Assembly: GCA_021850095.1 (NCBI GenBank)
Contig: JAJZRX010000031.1
Span: forward strand, 1-33,931
From: Deltaproteobacteria bacterium
GTDB taxonomy: Bacteria; Desulfobacterota; Desulfuromonadia; Geobacterales; Pseudopelobacteraceae
DNA: 33,931 nt
Direction of reading: 5' to 3'
Under the pieces are notes generated by a model. That model was not told where the DNA came from. It saw only the letters and a program-made list of their open reading frames with translations, and did not search any database. Below, in pieces: positions 16,294 through 26,857 of the stretch; position 1 is the stretch's first letter, and each line of letters begins with the position of its first letter. Made by a program: the position numbers and the translations under genes.

Positions 16294-16878
16294 ATGCAAC
16301 AGAAACAGATGAATATTGAATTGCGCACCAAGACCGGCACAGGCGTAAGCCGCAGACTCCGTAACGCTGATATGGTTCCTGGTGTCGTTTACGGCAAGGG
16401 TGTTGATCCCATGCCGGTAAGCATCAAAGTTCGTGACCTGCAGGCTGCCATTTCCGGCGAGGGCGGCCAGAACAACCTGATCACCCTGATCGGCGGCGGT
16501 AGCCTGGATCAGAGCATAGCCATCGTTGTCGATCTGCAGCGCGACCCGGTCAAGAAAACCTACAAGCACGTCGATCTGCATCGTATCAATCCCAATGAAA
16601 AAATTCGTGTAACCGTTCCGGTCTTACTGAAAGGCACCGCCATCGGAGTCAAGGAAGGCGGACTACTGGATCTTGCCCACCATGAGCTGCACGCCGAGTG
16701 CCTGCCCGGCAACATACCCGATCATATCGAAATCGATATTACCAATCTCAAGATAGCGCACTCCATCCACGTCGGTGAAATTGCGCTTCCAGAAGGGGTT
16801 GTGCTGCTTGACAAAGCCAACATTCCGGTTGTCAGCATTCTCGGCCGCGCCAAGGAAGAAGCTCCGGCTGAAGCCTGA
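16294..16878 (+). CDS. rplY: 50S ribosomal protein L25 (CTC/TL5 type)
   Basis: Binds 5S rRNA in the large ribosomal subunit. 194 residues, the length of the two-domain general-stress CTC/TL5 form rather than the roughly 95-residue E. coli L25. The N-terminal L25 domain spans about 5-93 ([32 protein letters not shown]). The C-terminal beta domain is about 95-185 ([32 protein letters not shown]). The start has GGAGG seven bases upstream. It sits between prs and pth, 20 bases before pth, a widely conserved arrangement that supports co-transcription. Confidence 0.96.
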   Translation: MQQKQMNIELRTKTGTGVSRRLRNADMVPGVVYGKGVDPMPVSIKVRDLQAAISGEGGQNNLITLIGGGSLDQSIAIVVDLQRDPVKKTYKHVDLHRINPNEKIRVTVPVLLKGTAIGVKEGGLLDLAHHELHAECLPGNIPDHIEIDITNLKIAHSIHVGEIALPEGVVLLDKANIPVVSILGRAKEEAPAEA

Positions 16879-16897
16879 TCCAGCCAGATCATAAAAC

Positions 16898-17479
16898 ATG
16901 AGTACGTTTATCATAGCGGGGCTGGGAAATCCCGGCCCCACCTATCAATGGACCCGCCATAACGCGGGTTTCCTTTTTTTGGATCGTTTGGCCGACGGAG
17001 AGAATACCGCCATCACCCGCAAATCTTTTTCCGGGTTGGCCGGAGAATGTAACCATGCTGGCCACAAGCTGATTCTGCTCAAGCCACAGACCTTCATGAA
17101 TCTCTCCGGCAAATCCGTCATGCAGGCGCTCCAGTTCTACAAGTTGCCCCTTTCCCAACTGATCGTGGTTCACGACGAACTGGACCTGCCCTTCGGTGCG
17201 GTGCGCTTCAAACAGGGGGGCGGACATGGCGGGCATAACGGTTTGCGCTCGATCATGGAACAGCTTGGCAGAAATGACTTTATCCGCCTGCGGATCGGAA
17301 TTGGAAAGTCACCCTACGGCGACACCACCGGACATGTTCTGGGCACCATACCGCCGGATCAGATGGAGCAGCTCCCCAGAGTCCTGGACGGGGGGATCGG
17401 CATGCTCAAGATGATGCTGAACGAAGGCATCCCCAAAGCCATGAGCCTCAATAACAACAAAAACTTTCTGGAAGGATAG
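16898..17479 (+). CDS. pth: Peptidyl-tRNA hydrolase
   Basis: Recycles peptidyl-tRNA dropped from stalled ribosomes by cleaving the ester bond; cytoplasmic and usually essential. 193 residues, normal length. Visible signatures are [10 protein letters not shown], the catalytic His21 in [30 protein letters not shown] and [12 protein letters not shown]. The ribosome site before ATG 16898 is poor, so translation may depend on coupling to rplY. ychF begins four bases after its stop. Confidence 0.96.
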   Translation: MSTFIIAGLGNPGPTYQWTRHNAGFLFLDRLADGENTAITRKSFSGLAGECNHAGHKLILLKPQTFMNLSGKSVMQALQFYKLPLSQLIVVHDELDLPFGAVRFKQGGGHGGHNGLRSIMEQLGRNDFIRLRIGIGKSPYGDTTGHVLGTIPPDQMEQLPRVLDGGIGMLKMMLNEGIPKAMSLNNNKNFLEG

Positions 17480-17483
17480 ATCA

Positions 17484-18578
17484 ATGGCTATCAACTGCGG
17501 AATCGTCGGGCTTCCCAACGTCGGCAAATCCACCATCTTTAACGCGCTGACCTCGGCCGGCGCCGAGTCGGCCAATTACCCGTTCTGTACCATAGAACCG
17601 AACGTGGGCATCGTCCAGGTGCCGGATCCGCGCATGGATCAGCTTTCCGCAATTGTCAATCCGCAGAAAATCCAGCCCACCACGATTGAATTCGTGGATA
17701 TTGCCGGACTGGTCAAGGGCGCCAGCCAGGGTGAAGGACTGGGCAACCAGTTTCTGGGGCACATCCGCAGCGTTGATGCCGTGGTGCATGTCGTGCGCTG
17801 CTTCGATGACGACAACGTTGTGCATGTCAATGGCCGGGTTTCACCGGCCGATGACATCGAGGTCATCAATACGGAACTGGCCCTGGCCGACCTGGATACA
17901 ATCGAAAAGAAGATCCAGCGCGCCGAAAAGATGTCCCGCAGCGGAGACAAAAAGGCCAAGGAAGAGGTTGAGTTTTACCTGCGCGTCCGGGCGCTTTTGG
18001 AACAGGTTAAAAAGCTGCATGGCGTTGCCCAGAATGAGGATGAGCGCCTCTGGATGAGGGAGTTGCACCTGCTGACCGACAAACCGGTGCTGTATGTAGC
18101 CAATGTCACCGAGGATGACCTGGAAGGGAAGCATCCCAATGTCGCCAAAGTGCGCGAGATCGCCGCCGCCGAAGACTCCGGCGTGGTTGTGATCTGCGGC
18201 AAACTGGAGGCCGAGATAGCCGAACTTGACGGTGACGAAAAGCAGGCTTTCCTGGCTGACATGGGACTGGCCGAAGCCGGACTTGATCGCCTGATCCGCA
18301 ATGCCTATGCGCTGTTGGGCCTGATCACCTACTTCACCGCCGGTGTCAAGGAAGTGCGCGCCTGGACAATAATCAAGGGAACCAAGGCGCCCCAGGCGGC
18401 GGGCGTCATCCATACCGACTTTGAGAAAGGCTTTATCCGCGCCGAAGTGATCGGCTTTGACGACTATATCGCCTGTCAGGGTGAAAGCGGCGCTAAAGAG
18501 AAGGGGCTGATGCGGCTGGAGGGCAAGGAATATGTTGTCAAGGACGGGGATGTCATGCATTTCCGCTTCAACGTCTGA
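17484..18578 (+). CDS. ychF: Redox-regulated ATPase YchF (Obg/OLA1 family)
   Basis: A P-loop NTPase of the Obg family that prefers ATP and is linked to ribosome function and stress responses. 364 residues, normal length. The G1 motif is GLPNVGKST (residues 9-17) and G3 is [10 protein letters not shown]. The G4 position reads NVTE, the altered form that underlies ATP preference, instead of NKxD. A coiled-coil insert falls at about 130-200, and a TGS domain forms the C-terminus ([11 protein letters not shown] to [12 protein letters not shown]). It follows pth by four bases with GGAAGGA as ribosome site, and is closed by a perfect hairpin terminator at 18600-18627. Confidence 0.97.
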   Translation: MAINCGIVGLPNVGKSTIFNALTSAGAESANYPFCTIEPNVGIVQVPDPRMDQLSAIVNPQKIQPTTIEFVDIAGLVKGASQGEGLGNQFLGHIRSVDAVVHVVRCFDDDNVVHVNGRVSPADDIEVINTELALADLDTIEKKIQRAEKMSRSGDKKAKEEVEFYLRVRALLEQVKKLHGVAQNEDERLWMRELHLLTDKPVLYVANVTEDDLEGKHPNVAKVREIAAAEDSGVVVICGKLEAEIAELDGDEKQAFLADMGLAEAGLDRLIRNAYALLGLITYFTAGVKEVRAWTIIKGTKAPQAAGVIHTDFEKGFIRAEVIGFDDYIACQGESGAKEKGLMRLEGKEYVVKDGDVMHFRFNV

Positions 18579-18599
18579 ATCCCGGCTATCAACGATAAA

Positions 18600-18627
18600 A
18601 AAAGCCCCGGCAGCGGCCGGGGCTTTT
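18600..18627. terminator. Bidirectional rho-independent terminator between ychF and the cold-shock gene
   Basis: A perfect 12-base-pair stem (AAAAGCCCCGGC, 18600-18611; GCCGGGGCTTTT, 18616-18627) with an AGCG loop. A-rich sequence on the left and T-rich on the right allow it to end transcripts on both strands. Confidence 0.9.
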
Positions 18628-18650
18628 GAAGTGCAGATAAAATAAATGTA

Positions 18651-18851
18651 TTAAATTCTGGTTACGTTGGCTGCCTGCAGCCCTTTAGGTCCTTTGACAA
18701 TATCAAAGCTGACCGCATCGCCTTCGGCCAGGGACTTGAAGCCTTCGCCGGAAATGGCGGAGAAGTGTACGAAGATATCCTCGCCCTGCTCCTGCTCAAG
18801 AAAACCGAAACCCTTGCTGTCGTTGAACCACTTTACTCTGCCTGTTGTCAT
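18651..18851 (-). CDS. Cold-shock domain protein (CspA family)
   Basis: A 66-residue single-stranded nucleic-acid-binding protein, an RNA chaperone of the OB fold. RNP1 is KGFGFLEQ (about 13-20) and RNP2 is DIFVHF (about 25-30); the WFN near the N-terminus is also standard. The frame is open to 19010 upstream, but the family N-terminus [10 protein letters not shown] begins at 18851 with AGAAGGAG just before it. It is transcribed toward ychF and shares the hairpin terminator at 18600-18627. A stem-loop lies in its leader at 18883-18904. Confidence 0.96.
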   Translation of the reverse strand: MTTGRVKWFNDSKGFGFLEQEQGEDIFVHFSAISGEGFKSLAEGDAVSFDIVKGPKGLQAANVTRI

Positions 18852-18882
18852 TCCACATCTCCTTCTGTTGTGCTTGTGTAAT

Positions 18883-18904
18883 ACACTCATGCTTTCACGA
18901 GTGT
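18883..18904 (-). promoter_or_regulatory. Stem-loop in the leader of the cold-shock gene
   Basis: ACACTCATG (18883-18891) and CACGAGTGT (18896-18904) form a nine-pair stem with one mismatch in DNA (a G-U pair in the minus-strand RNA) and a four-base loop. It sits 32 bases upstream of the start on the minus strand. No T-run follows on either strand. It may be an RNA structure affecting translation or stability, or a protein operator. Confidence 0.4.
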
Positions 18905-19066
18905 TAAAATTGCCATACAAAACGGTATACTTACAATTTCTTAACCTGTAGCACAGTTTTTCAGGTTTGTATGCAAAAAAATCGCTTTGCGCTTTATGTG
19001 CGACGGGCAATTCCGGCCAGTCACAATGGGCACGTAACCGTGTGCCTGCGGCAACGTCCTTTTCTG

Positions 19067-19095
19067 TTGAGCATGATCCGCATCCGTGCTATTTT
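19067..19095 (+). promoter_or_regulatory. Putative sigma-70 promoter for secA
   Basis: TTGAGC (19067-19072), 17 bases, TATTTT (19090-19095), about 45 bases before the secA start. The rest of the 287-base csp-secA spacer shows only the csp leader stem-loop. The open frame from 18971 into secA carries no SecA-like sequence and is read as untranslated. Confidence 0.45.
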
Positions 19096-19138
19096 ATCAA
19101 GCTGTTTATCATTATCACACCTTGCGGGAGACAACCGA

Positions 19139-21832
<2,694 letters not shown>

Positions 21833-21853
21833 GATTCTGTATCGGGAGGTTGC

Positions 21854-23035
21854 ATGGACATCAAAGGATTTCAATTTTCCGCCGTTGAGGCAGCCATAAA
21901 AAAGCCGGGGCGTAAAGACCTGGCGCTAATAGTTTCCGAGGTTCCGGCCACGGCATGCGCCGTCTTTACGCTCAACCAGGTCAAAGCCGCTCCGGTGCTG
22001 CTCTCGGAGGAACGGATCAAAACGGGGACCGCCCAGGCGCTGCTGGTAAACAGCGGCAATGCCAATGCCTGCACCGGCGAAGCCGGCCTGACCGTCGCCC
22101 GCGAAACATCACACCTGGTGGCCGCGGGACTTGGAATCGGGGATGAAGACGTTCAGGTTTCATCCACCGGCGTGATCGGCGTGCAGATGCCTGTCGATCG
22201 AATCAAGGCCGCGATTCCCGACCTGATCAACGGCCTACCGTCCGGAACCCTGGATGACATCGCCCAGGCCATCATGACCACCGACACCTTCCCCAAAATG
22301 GAAGCGCGCGGCGGGCAGGCCGGCGGGGTTGGCTACAGCGTGGCCGGGATTGCCAAAGGGGCCGGCATGATTATGCCCAACATGGCCACCATGCTTTCCT
22401 TCATCATCAGTGATGCCCTGGTTGAGCCGGCCTTTCTGCAACAGGCCTTCCGCAGGGCGGTTGATCTTTCGTTCAACGCCATTACCGTGGACGGCGACAT
22501 GTCCACCAACGACACCTGTCTGATCCTGGCCAACGGCCTGGCCGGCAATCCGTCCATAAGCGCCGGAACCCCCGATGGTGAAGCCTTTGAAACCCTGCTG
22601 CAGGAAGTGCTGCTTTCGCTGGCCAAGCAGATTGTAAAGGACGGCGAAGGTGCCACCAAATTCGTCGAGATCCGGGTCTGCGGCGCGGCCTCGGATTCCG
22701 ATGCCAAGCGGGCCGCCCTGGCCATCGCCAACTCCAGCCTGGTCAAGACCGCCTTCTTTGGACAGGACGCCAACTGGGGCCGCATCTTCGCTGCGGTCGG
22801 TTATTCGGGTGCCACCGTCGACCAGTCCCGGCTTTCGCTCCGTTTTGACGACGTCATTATGGCCCAGAACGGACTTTTTGCCGGCGGAGATGCGGAAGCG
22901 CGCGGCACGGAGGTGCTTAAAAAACCTGAATTTACTGTCACGGTTGAGCTGGGACTGGGAGACGGCCTGGCCACCGTGTACACATCCGACCTCTCCCATG
23001 AATACGTCAGCATCAACGCCGATTACCGGACCTGA
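21854..23035 (+). CDS. argJ: Glutamate N-acetyltransferase / amino-acid acetyltransferase
   Basis: Moves the acetyl group from N-acetylornithine to glutamate in the cyclic arginine pathway, and in bifunctional forms also acetylates glutamate from acetyl-CoA. 393 residues, usual length. The autocleavage site is in PNMATML: cleavage before Thr179 makes the alpha and beta chains and frees the Thr nucleophile. Other conserved parts are LVNSGNANACTG, STGVIG, VDGDMSTNDT, GQDANWGR and the C-terminal NADYRT. GGGAGG precedes the ATG. It follows secA by 21 bases and ends in a terminator at 23066-23090. Whether it is mono- or bifunctional cannot be told by eye. Confidence 0.97.
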   Translation: MDIKGFQFSAVEAAIKKPGRKDLALIVSEVPATACAVFTLNQVKAAPVLLSEERIKTGTAQALLVNSGNANACTGEAGLTVARETSHLVAAGLGIGDEDVQVSSTGVIGVQMPVDRIKAAIPDLINGLPSGTLDDIAQAIMTTDTFPKMEARGGQAGGVGYSVAGIAKGAGMIMPNMATMLSFIISDALVEPAFLQQAFRRAVDLSFNAITVDGDMSTNDTCLILANGLAGNPSISAGTPDGEAFETLLQEVLLSLAKQIVKDGEGATKFVEIRVCGAASDSDAKRAALAIANSSLVKTAFFGQDANWGRIFAAVGYSGATVDQSRLSLRFDDVIMAQNGLFAGGDAEARGTEVLKKPEFTVTVELGLGDGLATVYTSDLSHEYVSINADYRT

Positions 23036-23065
23036 TCTCCCGCACATACGAACCACGCAAAGAAC

Positions 23066-23090
23066 AGCCTCCGCACACGGGGGCTTTTTT
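23066..23090 (+). terminator. Rho-independent terminator after argJ
   Basis: Stem AGCCTCCG (23066-23073) and CGGGGGCT (23078-23085) with a CACA loop and one G-U pair, followed by T6. It ends only 20 bases before the next GTG start. Confidence 0.85.
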
Positions 23091-23110
23091 AATCGATCTG
23101 GGTAAGCACC

Positions 23111-24289
23111 GTGCATCTTCTTATTTATATTCTGACGCTTTCAATCTTCCTGACCTCCGTCTCCCGTTTGTACGCTTCGGACGAACTGATGGATGCCGGC
23201 CGGGCCTCATCTATCGACTTCTTGCTGGAGAATGCCATCCGCCGGGGGCTTATTTCCGGCGGCGTCGTGGCGGTCGGCAACCGCAAGGGGCTGCTCTACG
23301 GTGCAACCCGCGGCAGGCTGTACCAGAATCCCCAATCCCCCGAACTGACCGACCGGACTCTGTTCGACGTTGCCTCACTGACCAAGGTCGTCGCCACAAC
23401 CCCAGCCGTGATGAAACTGCTGGAAAACGGCCGGATCAATCTGCTGGATCCCCTGACCCGCTGGTTTCCGGAGCTTGAGGGTTCCGGGCGTGAGGAGATC
23501 ACCCTTCTCAACCTGCTGACCCACACCTCCGGGATCGACGACATGCAGGTACCGGCCAGTGAGCCGATCAAAAACACCCTGATCAAGACCGCCCTGCAGA
23601 ACAACGGTAAAATTCCCGGTGATCGTTTCCGCTACGCCGACATAAATTTCATTCTGCTGGGTGAACTGGTTCAGCGCGTATCCGGCCTTTCCCTTGACAG
23701 GTTCTGTAGCGAATACATCTATGCACCGATCGGGATGGCCGATACGTCCTTTCTGCCCCAGACGCCGCTTTCAACCGCGATCGCCCCCACCGCCGGGAGT
23801 GACAATGCGCTGACAGCCGGTGTGGTGCAGGACGCAAACGCACGCCGGCTGGGCGGGGTGGCCGGCCATGCGGGACTTTTCAGCACCGCGGCTGACCTGT
23901 CCCGCTTTGCGGCCATGATTCTTAACCAGGGCAGCTACAACGGCGCACTATTATTCCAGGAGCGCACCGTCGCCCAGATGACGGCACCCTACTTTTACAG
24001 TAGCGGCCGCATCGTCAGAGGTCTGGGCTGGGACATCAACTCACCCTATTCCGCCCCGCGCGGCAGCCACTTCTCGACCATGTCATTCGGTCATACCGGC
24101 TACAGCGGCTCTTCGATCTGGATCGATCCGGAACTGGATCTATTCGTGATTCTGCTGACCATTCGCCTGGATTATCGCGATGTGCGTCAATTCAACAAGT
24201 TCAGAAGCGACATATCGACCCTGGCAGTTTCGATTTTCTCCCACCCGAAAATGGACGATGAACTATCAGAAAGTCTCAAAACCCCCTAA
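23111..24289 (+). CDS. Secreted serine hydrolase of the class C beta-lactamase/penicillin-binding fold
   Basis: A 392-residue probable periplasmic hydrolase or esterase/peptidase. The N-terminus is a signal peptide (LLIYILTLSIFLTSVSRLYA, cleavage near 22). The active-site serine is Ser89 with Lys92 in ASLTK. The second motif reads Tyr175-Ala-Asp in RYADIN instead of YxN. The third is His328-Thr-Gly in GHTGYSG in place of KTG, as in many EstB-like members. The family covers D-aminopeptidases, esterases and true beta-lactamases, so I do not call resistance. GTG at 23111 is used because it yields the signal peptide; the ribosome site is weak and the argJ terminator lies 20 bases upstream with no promoter visible between. 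Confidence 0.87.
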   Translation: MHLLIYILTLSIFLTSVSRLYASDELMDAGRASSIDFLLENAIRRGLISGGVVAVGNRKGLLYGATRGRLYQNPQSPELTDRTLFDVASLTKVVATTPAVMKLLENGRINLLDPLTRWFPELEGSGREEITLLNLLTHTSGIDDMQVPASEPIKNTLIKTALQNNGKIPGDRFRYADINFILLGELVQRVSGLSLDRFCSEYIYAPIGMADTSFLPQTPLSTAIAPTAGSDNALTAGVVQDANARRLGGVAGHAGLFSTAADLSRFAAMILNQGSYNGALLFQERTVAQMTAPYFYSSGRIVRGLGWDINSPYSAPRGSHFSTMSFGHTGYSGSSIWIDPELDLFVILLTIRLDYRDVRQFNKFRSDISTLAVSIFSHPKMDDELSESLKTP

Positions 24290-24301
24290 ATCCGCTATAA
24301 C

Positions 24302-24330
24302 TTGACAGCATACCACTCCTGTGCTAGTTA
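24302..24330 (+). promoter_or_regulatory. Putative promoter for the Ala/Pro-rich response regulator
   Basis: A perfect TTGACA (24302-24307), 17 bases, then TAGTTA (24325-24330) preceded by TGC, an extended -10 feature that could offset the weak hexamer. The start codon is 48 bases further on. Confidence 0.5.
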
Positions 24331-24378
24331 TTTTTGACATGTACTTTCTTCCGTATCCACTCAGCAAGGGAGGGATCG

Positions 24379-25644
24379 ATGAGCATTAAATTGCTGGTCG
24401 CCGACGACAGTATCACCATCCAGAAGGTAATCGGCATCATTTTCGGGGGAGAGGAATATTCCCTGACGGTCGTCGACAACGGCAGATCCGCCATCGAGAA
24501 GGCCCGTGAAATCTGCCCGGATGTACTGCTGATAGACGCGCTCATGCCCGGAATGACCGGTTATGAGGTTGCTGAAGCGGTGCGCGCAACCCCTGCCCTG
24601 GCACACAAACCTATCTTGATCCTGACCGGTTCTTTCGAACCCTTTGATGAGGAAAAAGCCCGAAAAAGCGGCGCCGACGACTTTCTGGCAAAACCGTTTG
24701 AATCGCAGCAGATCGTCAATAAAGTCAAGGAACTGGCCGAACTGGGCGCATCGCGCGAGCAGAGCGCTCCCGCACCACAGCCCGCAGCCGCTGCTTTCGC
24801 CCCCGCACCTCCTGTCGCCCCGGCCGCATTCACAGAAGCTCAAGCGCCGGTATTTCCAGAACAGCCAACAACAGCGCCGGCTGCGTTGGCGACCGACATC
24901 TGGGGTGCATTCACAACCGAAAGCGAAACGCCGCCCGCAGCTCCGCCTGAACCCGCCGCGGTGGCTGCCCCTCTGTCCCCGGCTTTCGAATTTGCCGCCG
25001 AGCCGGATGTTTTCGCCATCGTCAACGAAGAAGACAACTACCAGCTGCTGCAGCCGTCTGCCGCGATGAATGCTGCGCCACAAAGCACCGGTTCGCAGTG
25101 GATACCGGTGGAAGAACATACCTTCGAATTCGAGGAGGAGACTGTCGTCGACATTCCCGCCGCATCTGACCCCCTTCAGGCGCCGGCGTTTCCCGATTAC
25201 GCCTTCGGGGATATCGCCTTTGAAGATGACTCGCTACCGACGGACAGCGCCGTTGCGTCTGTTCCCGAGCCGCCGGCCGCACCTGCCGCACCCGCATTCA
25301 GTCCAGCAGAACCGGCTTTTGCTTTTGACGAACCGGCGGCAGCTTTTGCCACAGCGTCGACAGCCTTCGGGGAACCGCCGCAAGCGGCATTCCCGTCAGC
25401 CGCTCCCGCATTCAGTACACCGGCGCCCCCTCCCGTCGTTGAGACACCGGCCGTTGCCGCTGCTCCAACACCTGTTTCTCCAGATGTGTCCTCATCTGTG
25501 GGCACGTTGACCGAAGAGCAGCTCAAAGCAGCCATTTCGGCGGCATCAAAGGACGTCATTGAACGGATTGTCTGGGAAGTCGTCCCGGATCTGGCCGAAG
25601 AGCTGATCAAAGAGGCCATTCGCAAAATTCAGGAAGGCCGCTGA
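24379..25644 (+). CDS. Response regulator with long Ala/Pro-rich linker and conserved C-terminal helical segment
   Basis: A 421-residue soluble protein. Residues 1-120 are a receiver domain: acidic pair at 9-10, phospho-acceptor Asp53 in LLIDALMPG, Thr in ILTGSF and Lys105 in LAKPF. Residues 130-370 are low-complexity, dominated by Ala, Pro, Glu and regularly spaced Phe (AFAFDEP, TAFGEPP, AAFPSA, PAFST), and look disordered. The last 45 residues form charged amphipathic helices (EEQLKAAISAASKDVIERI and VVPDLAEELIKEAIRKI). There is no DNA-binding or enzymatic output. The layout recalls deltaproteobacterial RomR and, at the C-terminus, PopZ-type oligomerisation helices; this is architectural resemblance only. 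ATG 24379 has AGGGAGGG upstream; an ATG 15 codons earlier lacks one. It has its own promoter and terminator. Confidence 0.85.
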   Translation: MSIKLLVADDSITIQKVIGIIFGGEEYSLTVVDNGRSAIEKAREICPDVLLIDALMPGMTGYEVAEAVRATPALAHKPILILTGSFEPFDEEKARKSGADDFLAKPFESQQIVNKVKELAELGASREQSAPAPQPAAAAFAPAPPVAPAAFTEAQAPVFPEQPTTAPAALATDIWGAFTTESETPPAAPPEPAAVAAPLSPAFEFAAEPDVFAIVNEEDNYQLLQPSAAMNAAPQSTGSQWIPVEEHTFEFEEETVVDIPAASDPLQAPAFPDYAFGDIAFEDDSLPTDSAVASVPEPPAAPAAPAFSPAEPAFAFDEPAAAFATASTAFGEPPQAAFPSAAPAFSTPAPPPVVETPAVAAAPTPVSPDVSSSVGTLTEEQLKAAISAASKDVIERIVWEVVPDLAEELIKEAIRKIQEGR

Positions 25645-25671
25645 AGCGATCTGCAGCACATAAATACTGAC

Positions 25672-25703
25672 AAGCGGGGATGTGTTAGCATCCCCGCTTT
25701 TTT
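25672..25703 (+). terminator. Rho-independent terminator after the response regulator
   Basis: An eleven-base-pair perfect stem (AAGCGGGGATG, 25672-25682; CATCCCCGCTT, 25689-25699) with a TGTTAG loop and a T6 tract (25698-25703). It isolates trpD from the upstream gene. Confidence 0.92.
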
Positions 25704-25733
25704 ACTCGAAATCATCGAATGTGAGGGTTGATT

Positions 25734-26789
25734 ATGATTAAAAGCGCAATTGCAAAAATTGTCGAACTGAAAAATCTGAATGAAGGTGAGATGATCGAAG
25801 TCATGAATCAGATCATGTCGGGTGAGTGCACCCCGGCCCAGATCGGAGCTTTCATCACCGCCCTGCGCATGAAGGGCGAAACCATTGACGAGATCACCGG
25901 CGCGGCGCGGGTCATGCGTGAGCGGGCCACCCCGATCCGGGTCGGCCGGGGTGTTCTGGACATCGACCGCGACGACATCAACATCGATCAGGAAACGATC
26001 CTGGACGTTGTTGGCACCGGCGGAGACGGCACCAACACCTTCAATATCTCCACCACGGTTTCCTTTGTCGTTTCGGCCTGCGGCGTCAAGGTGGCCAAAC
26101 ATGGCAACCGTTCGGTTTCCTCGGCCTGCGGCAGCGCCGACGTGATTGAAAAGCTGGGGATCAATCTGGATGTCACCCCGGAGATCGTTCAAAACTGCAT
26201 CAACCAGATCGGGATCGGTTTCCTGTTCGCTCCGGCCCTGCACGGCGCCATGAAGCACGCCATCAGCCCGCGCCGGGAAATCGGCATCCGCACGATCTTC
26301 AACATACTGGGCCCGCTCACCAACCCGGCCGGAGCCGACTGCCAGGTCATGGGCGTCTACCAGGCCGATCTGGTGGAGAAACTGGCCGGAGTCCTGCAGA
26401 GACTGGGCTGCAAGCGCGGCTATGTGGTCTGCGGCTCGGACGGCATGGACGAGATGACCCTGACCGGCGAAACCCTGGTGGCGGAGGTCACCCAGAACGG
26501 CGTCACCATCAGCACCATTACCCCCGAACAGTACGGCCTGACCCGCTGCCCGATGACGGCCATCAGAGGCGGTGACGCCACGGCTAACGCGCTCATCGTC
26601 CGCTCCGTACTGCAGGGCGAGCAGGGACCGCGCCGCGAAATCGTCCTGCTCAACGCCGGATATGCGCTGGTGGCGGCCGGCAAGGCCGCCACGCCGGCAG
26701 AAGGCATGACCCTGGCCGCCGAAGCGATTGATTCCGGCCGGGCGCTGCGGCAGGTGGAAAGACTGGCGGCACTGACCAATCAAGGATAA
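25734..26789 (+). CDS. trpD: Anthranilate phosphoribosyltransferase
   Basis: Joins anthranilate to PRPP in the second step of tryptophan synthesis; cytoplasmic. 351 residues, usual length. The PRPP site is [34 protein letters not shown] and the anthranilate-site region [13 protein letters not shown], followed by [13 protein letters not shown], are diagnostic. ATG 25734 is chosen with GAGGG upstream; a TTG two codons earlier is in frame. It stands between a terminator and a DUF748 gene, with no other trp gene in the window, although in many relatives it sits in a trpEGDC-type operon. Confidence 0.95.
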   Translation: MIKSAIAKIVELKNLNEGEMIEVMNQIMSGECTPAQIGAFITALRMKGETIDEITGAARVMRERATPIRVGRGVLDIDRDDINIDQETILDVVGTGGDGTNTFNISTTVSFVVSACGVKVAKHGNRSVSSACGSADVIEKLGINLDVTPEIVQNCINQIGIGFLFAPALHGAMKHAISPRREIGIRTIFNILGPLTNPAGADCQVMGVYQADLVEKLAGVLQRLGCKRGYVVCGSDGMDEMTLTGETLVAEVTQNGVTISTITPEQYGLTRCPMTAIRGGDATANALIVRSVLQGEQGPRREIVLLNAGYALVAAGKAATPAEGMTLAAEAIDSGRALRQVERLAALTNQG

Positions 26790-26803
26790 GTGGCTCAAGA
26801 CCA

Positions 26804-26841
26804 CTCACGGCTGCCGGAAGTGTATAATCCGCAGCCGTGAG
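26804..26841. repeat. Perfect 11-base inverted repeat flanking a TATAAT
   Basis: CTCACGGCTGC (26804-26814) and GCAGCCGTGAG (26831-26841) are exact complements around a 16-base loop that contains TATAAT (26823-26828). The right arm ends seven bases before the GGAGG of the DUF748 gene. No T-run follows, and no good -35 sits 17 bases before the TATAAT. It could be an operator over a promoter, or an RNA hairpin near the ribosome site. Confidence 0.6.
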
Positions 26842-26857
26842 CTACGCCGGAGGTTTT

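Noticed and set aside
18971..19138. N-terminal extension of secA by 56 codons
   Set aside because: No SecA similarity, a good ribosome site at 19126-19130, and a promoter-like sequence lies within the stretch.
23111..24289. Beta-lactamase resistance gene
   Set aside because: SxxK is present, but the other motifs (YAD, HTG) fit the broader esterase/peptidase family; resistance cannot be claimed.
24361..25625. Several minus-strand and shifted open frames across the Ala/Pro-rich response regulator
   Set aside because: Low-complexity GCC/CCG codons keep all frames open; only the plus frame has a receiver domain and a ribosome site.
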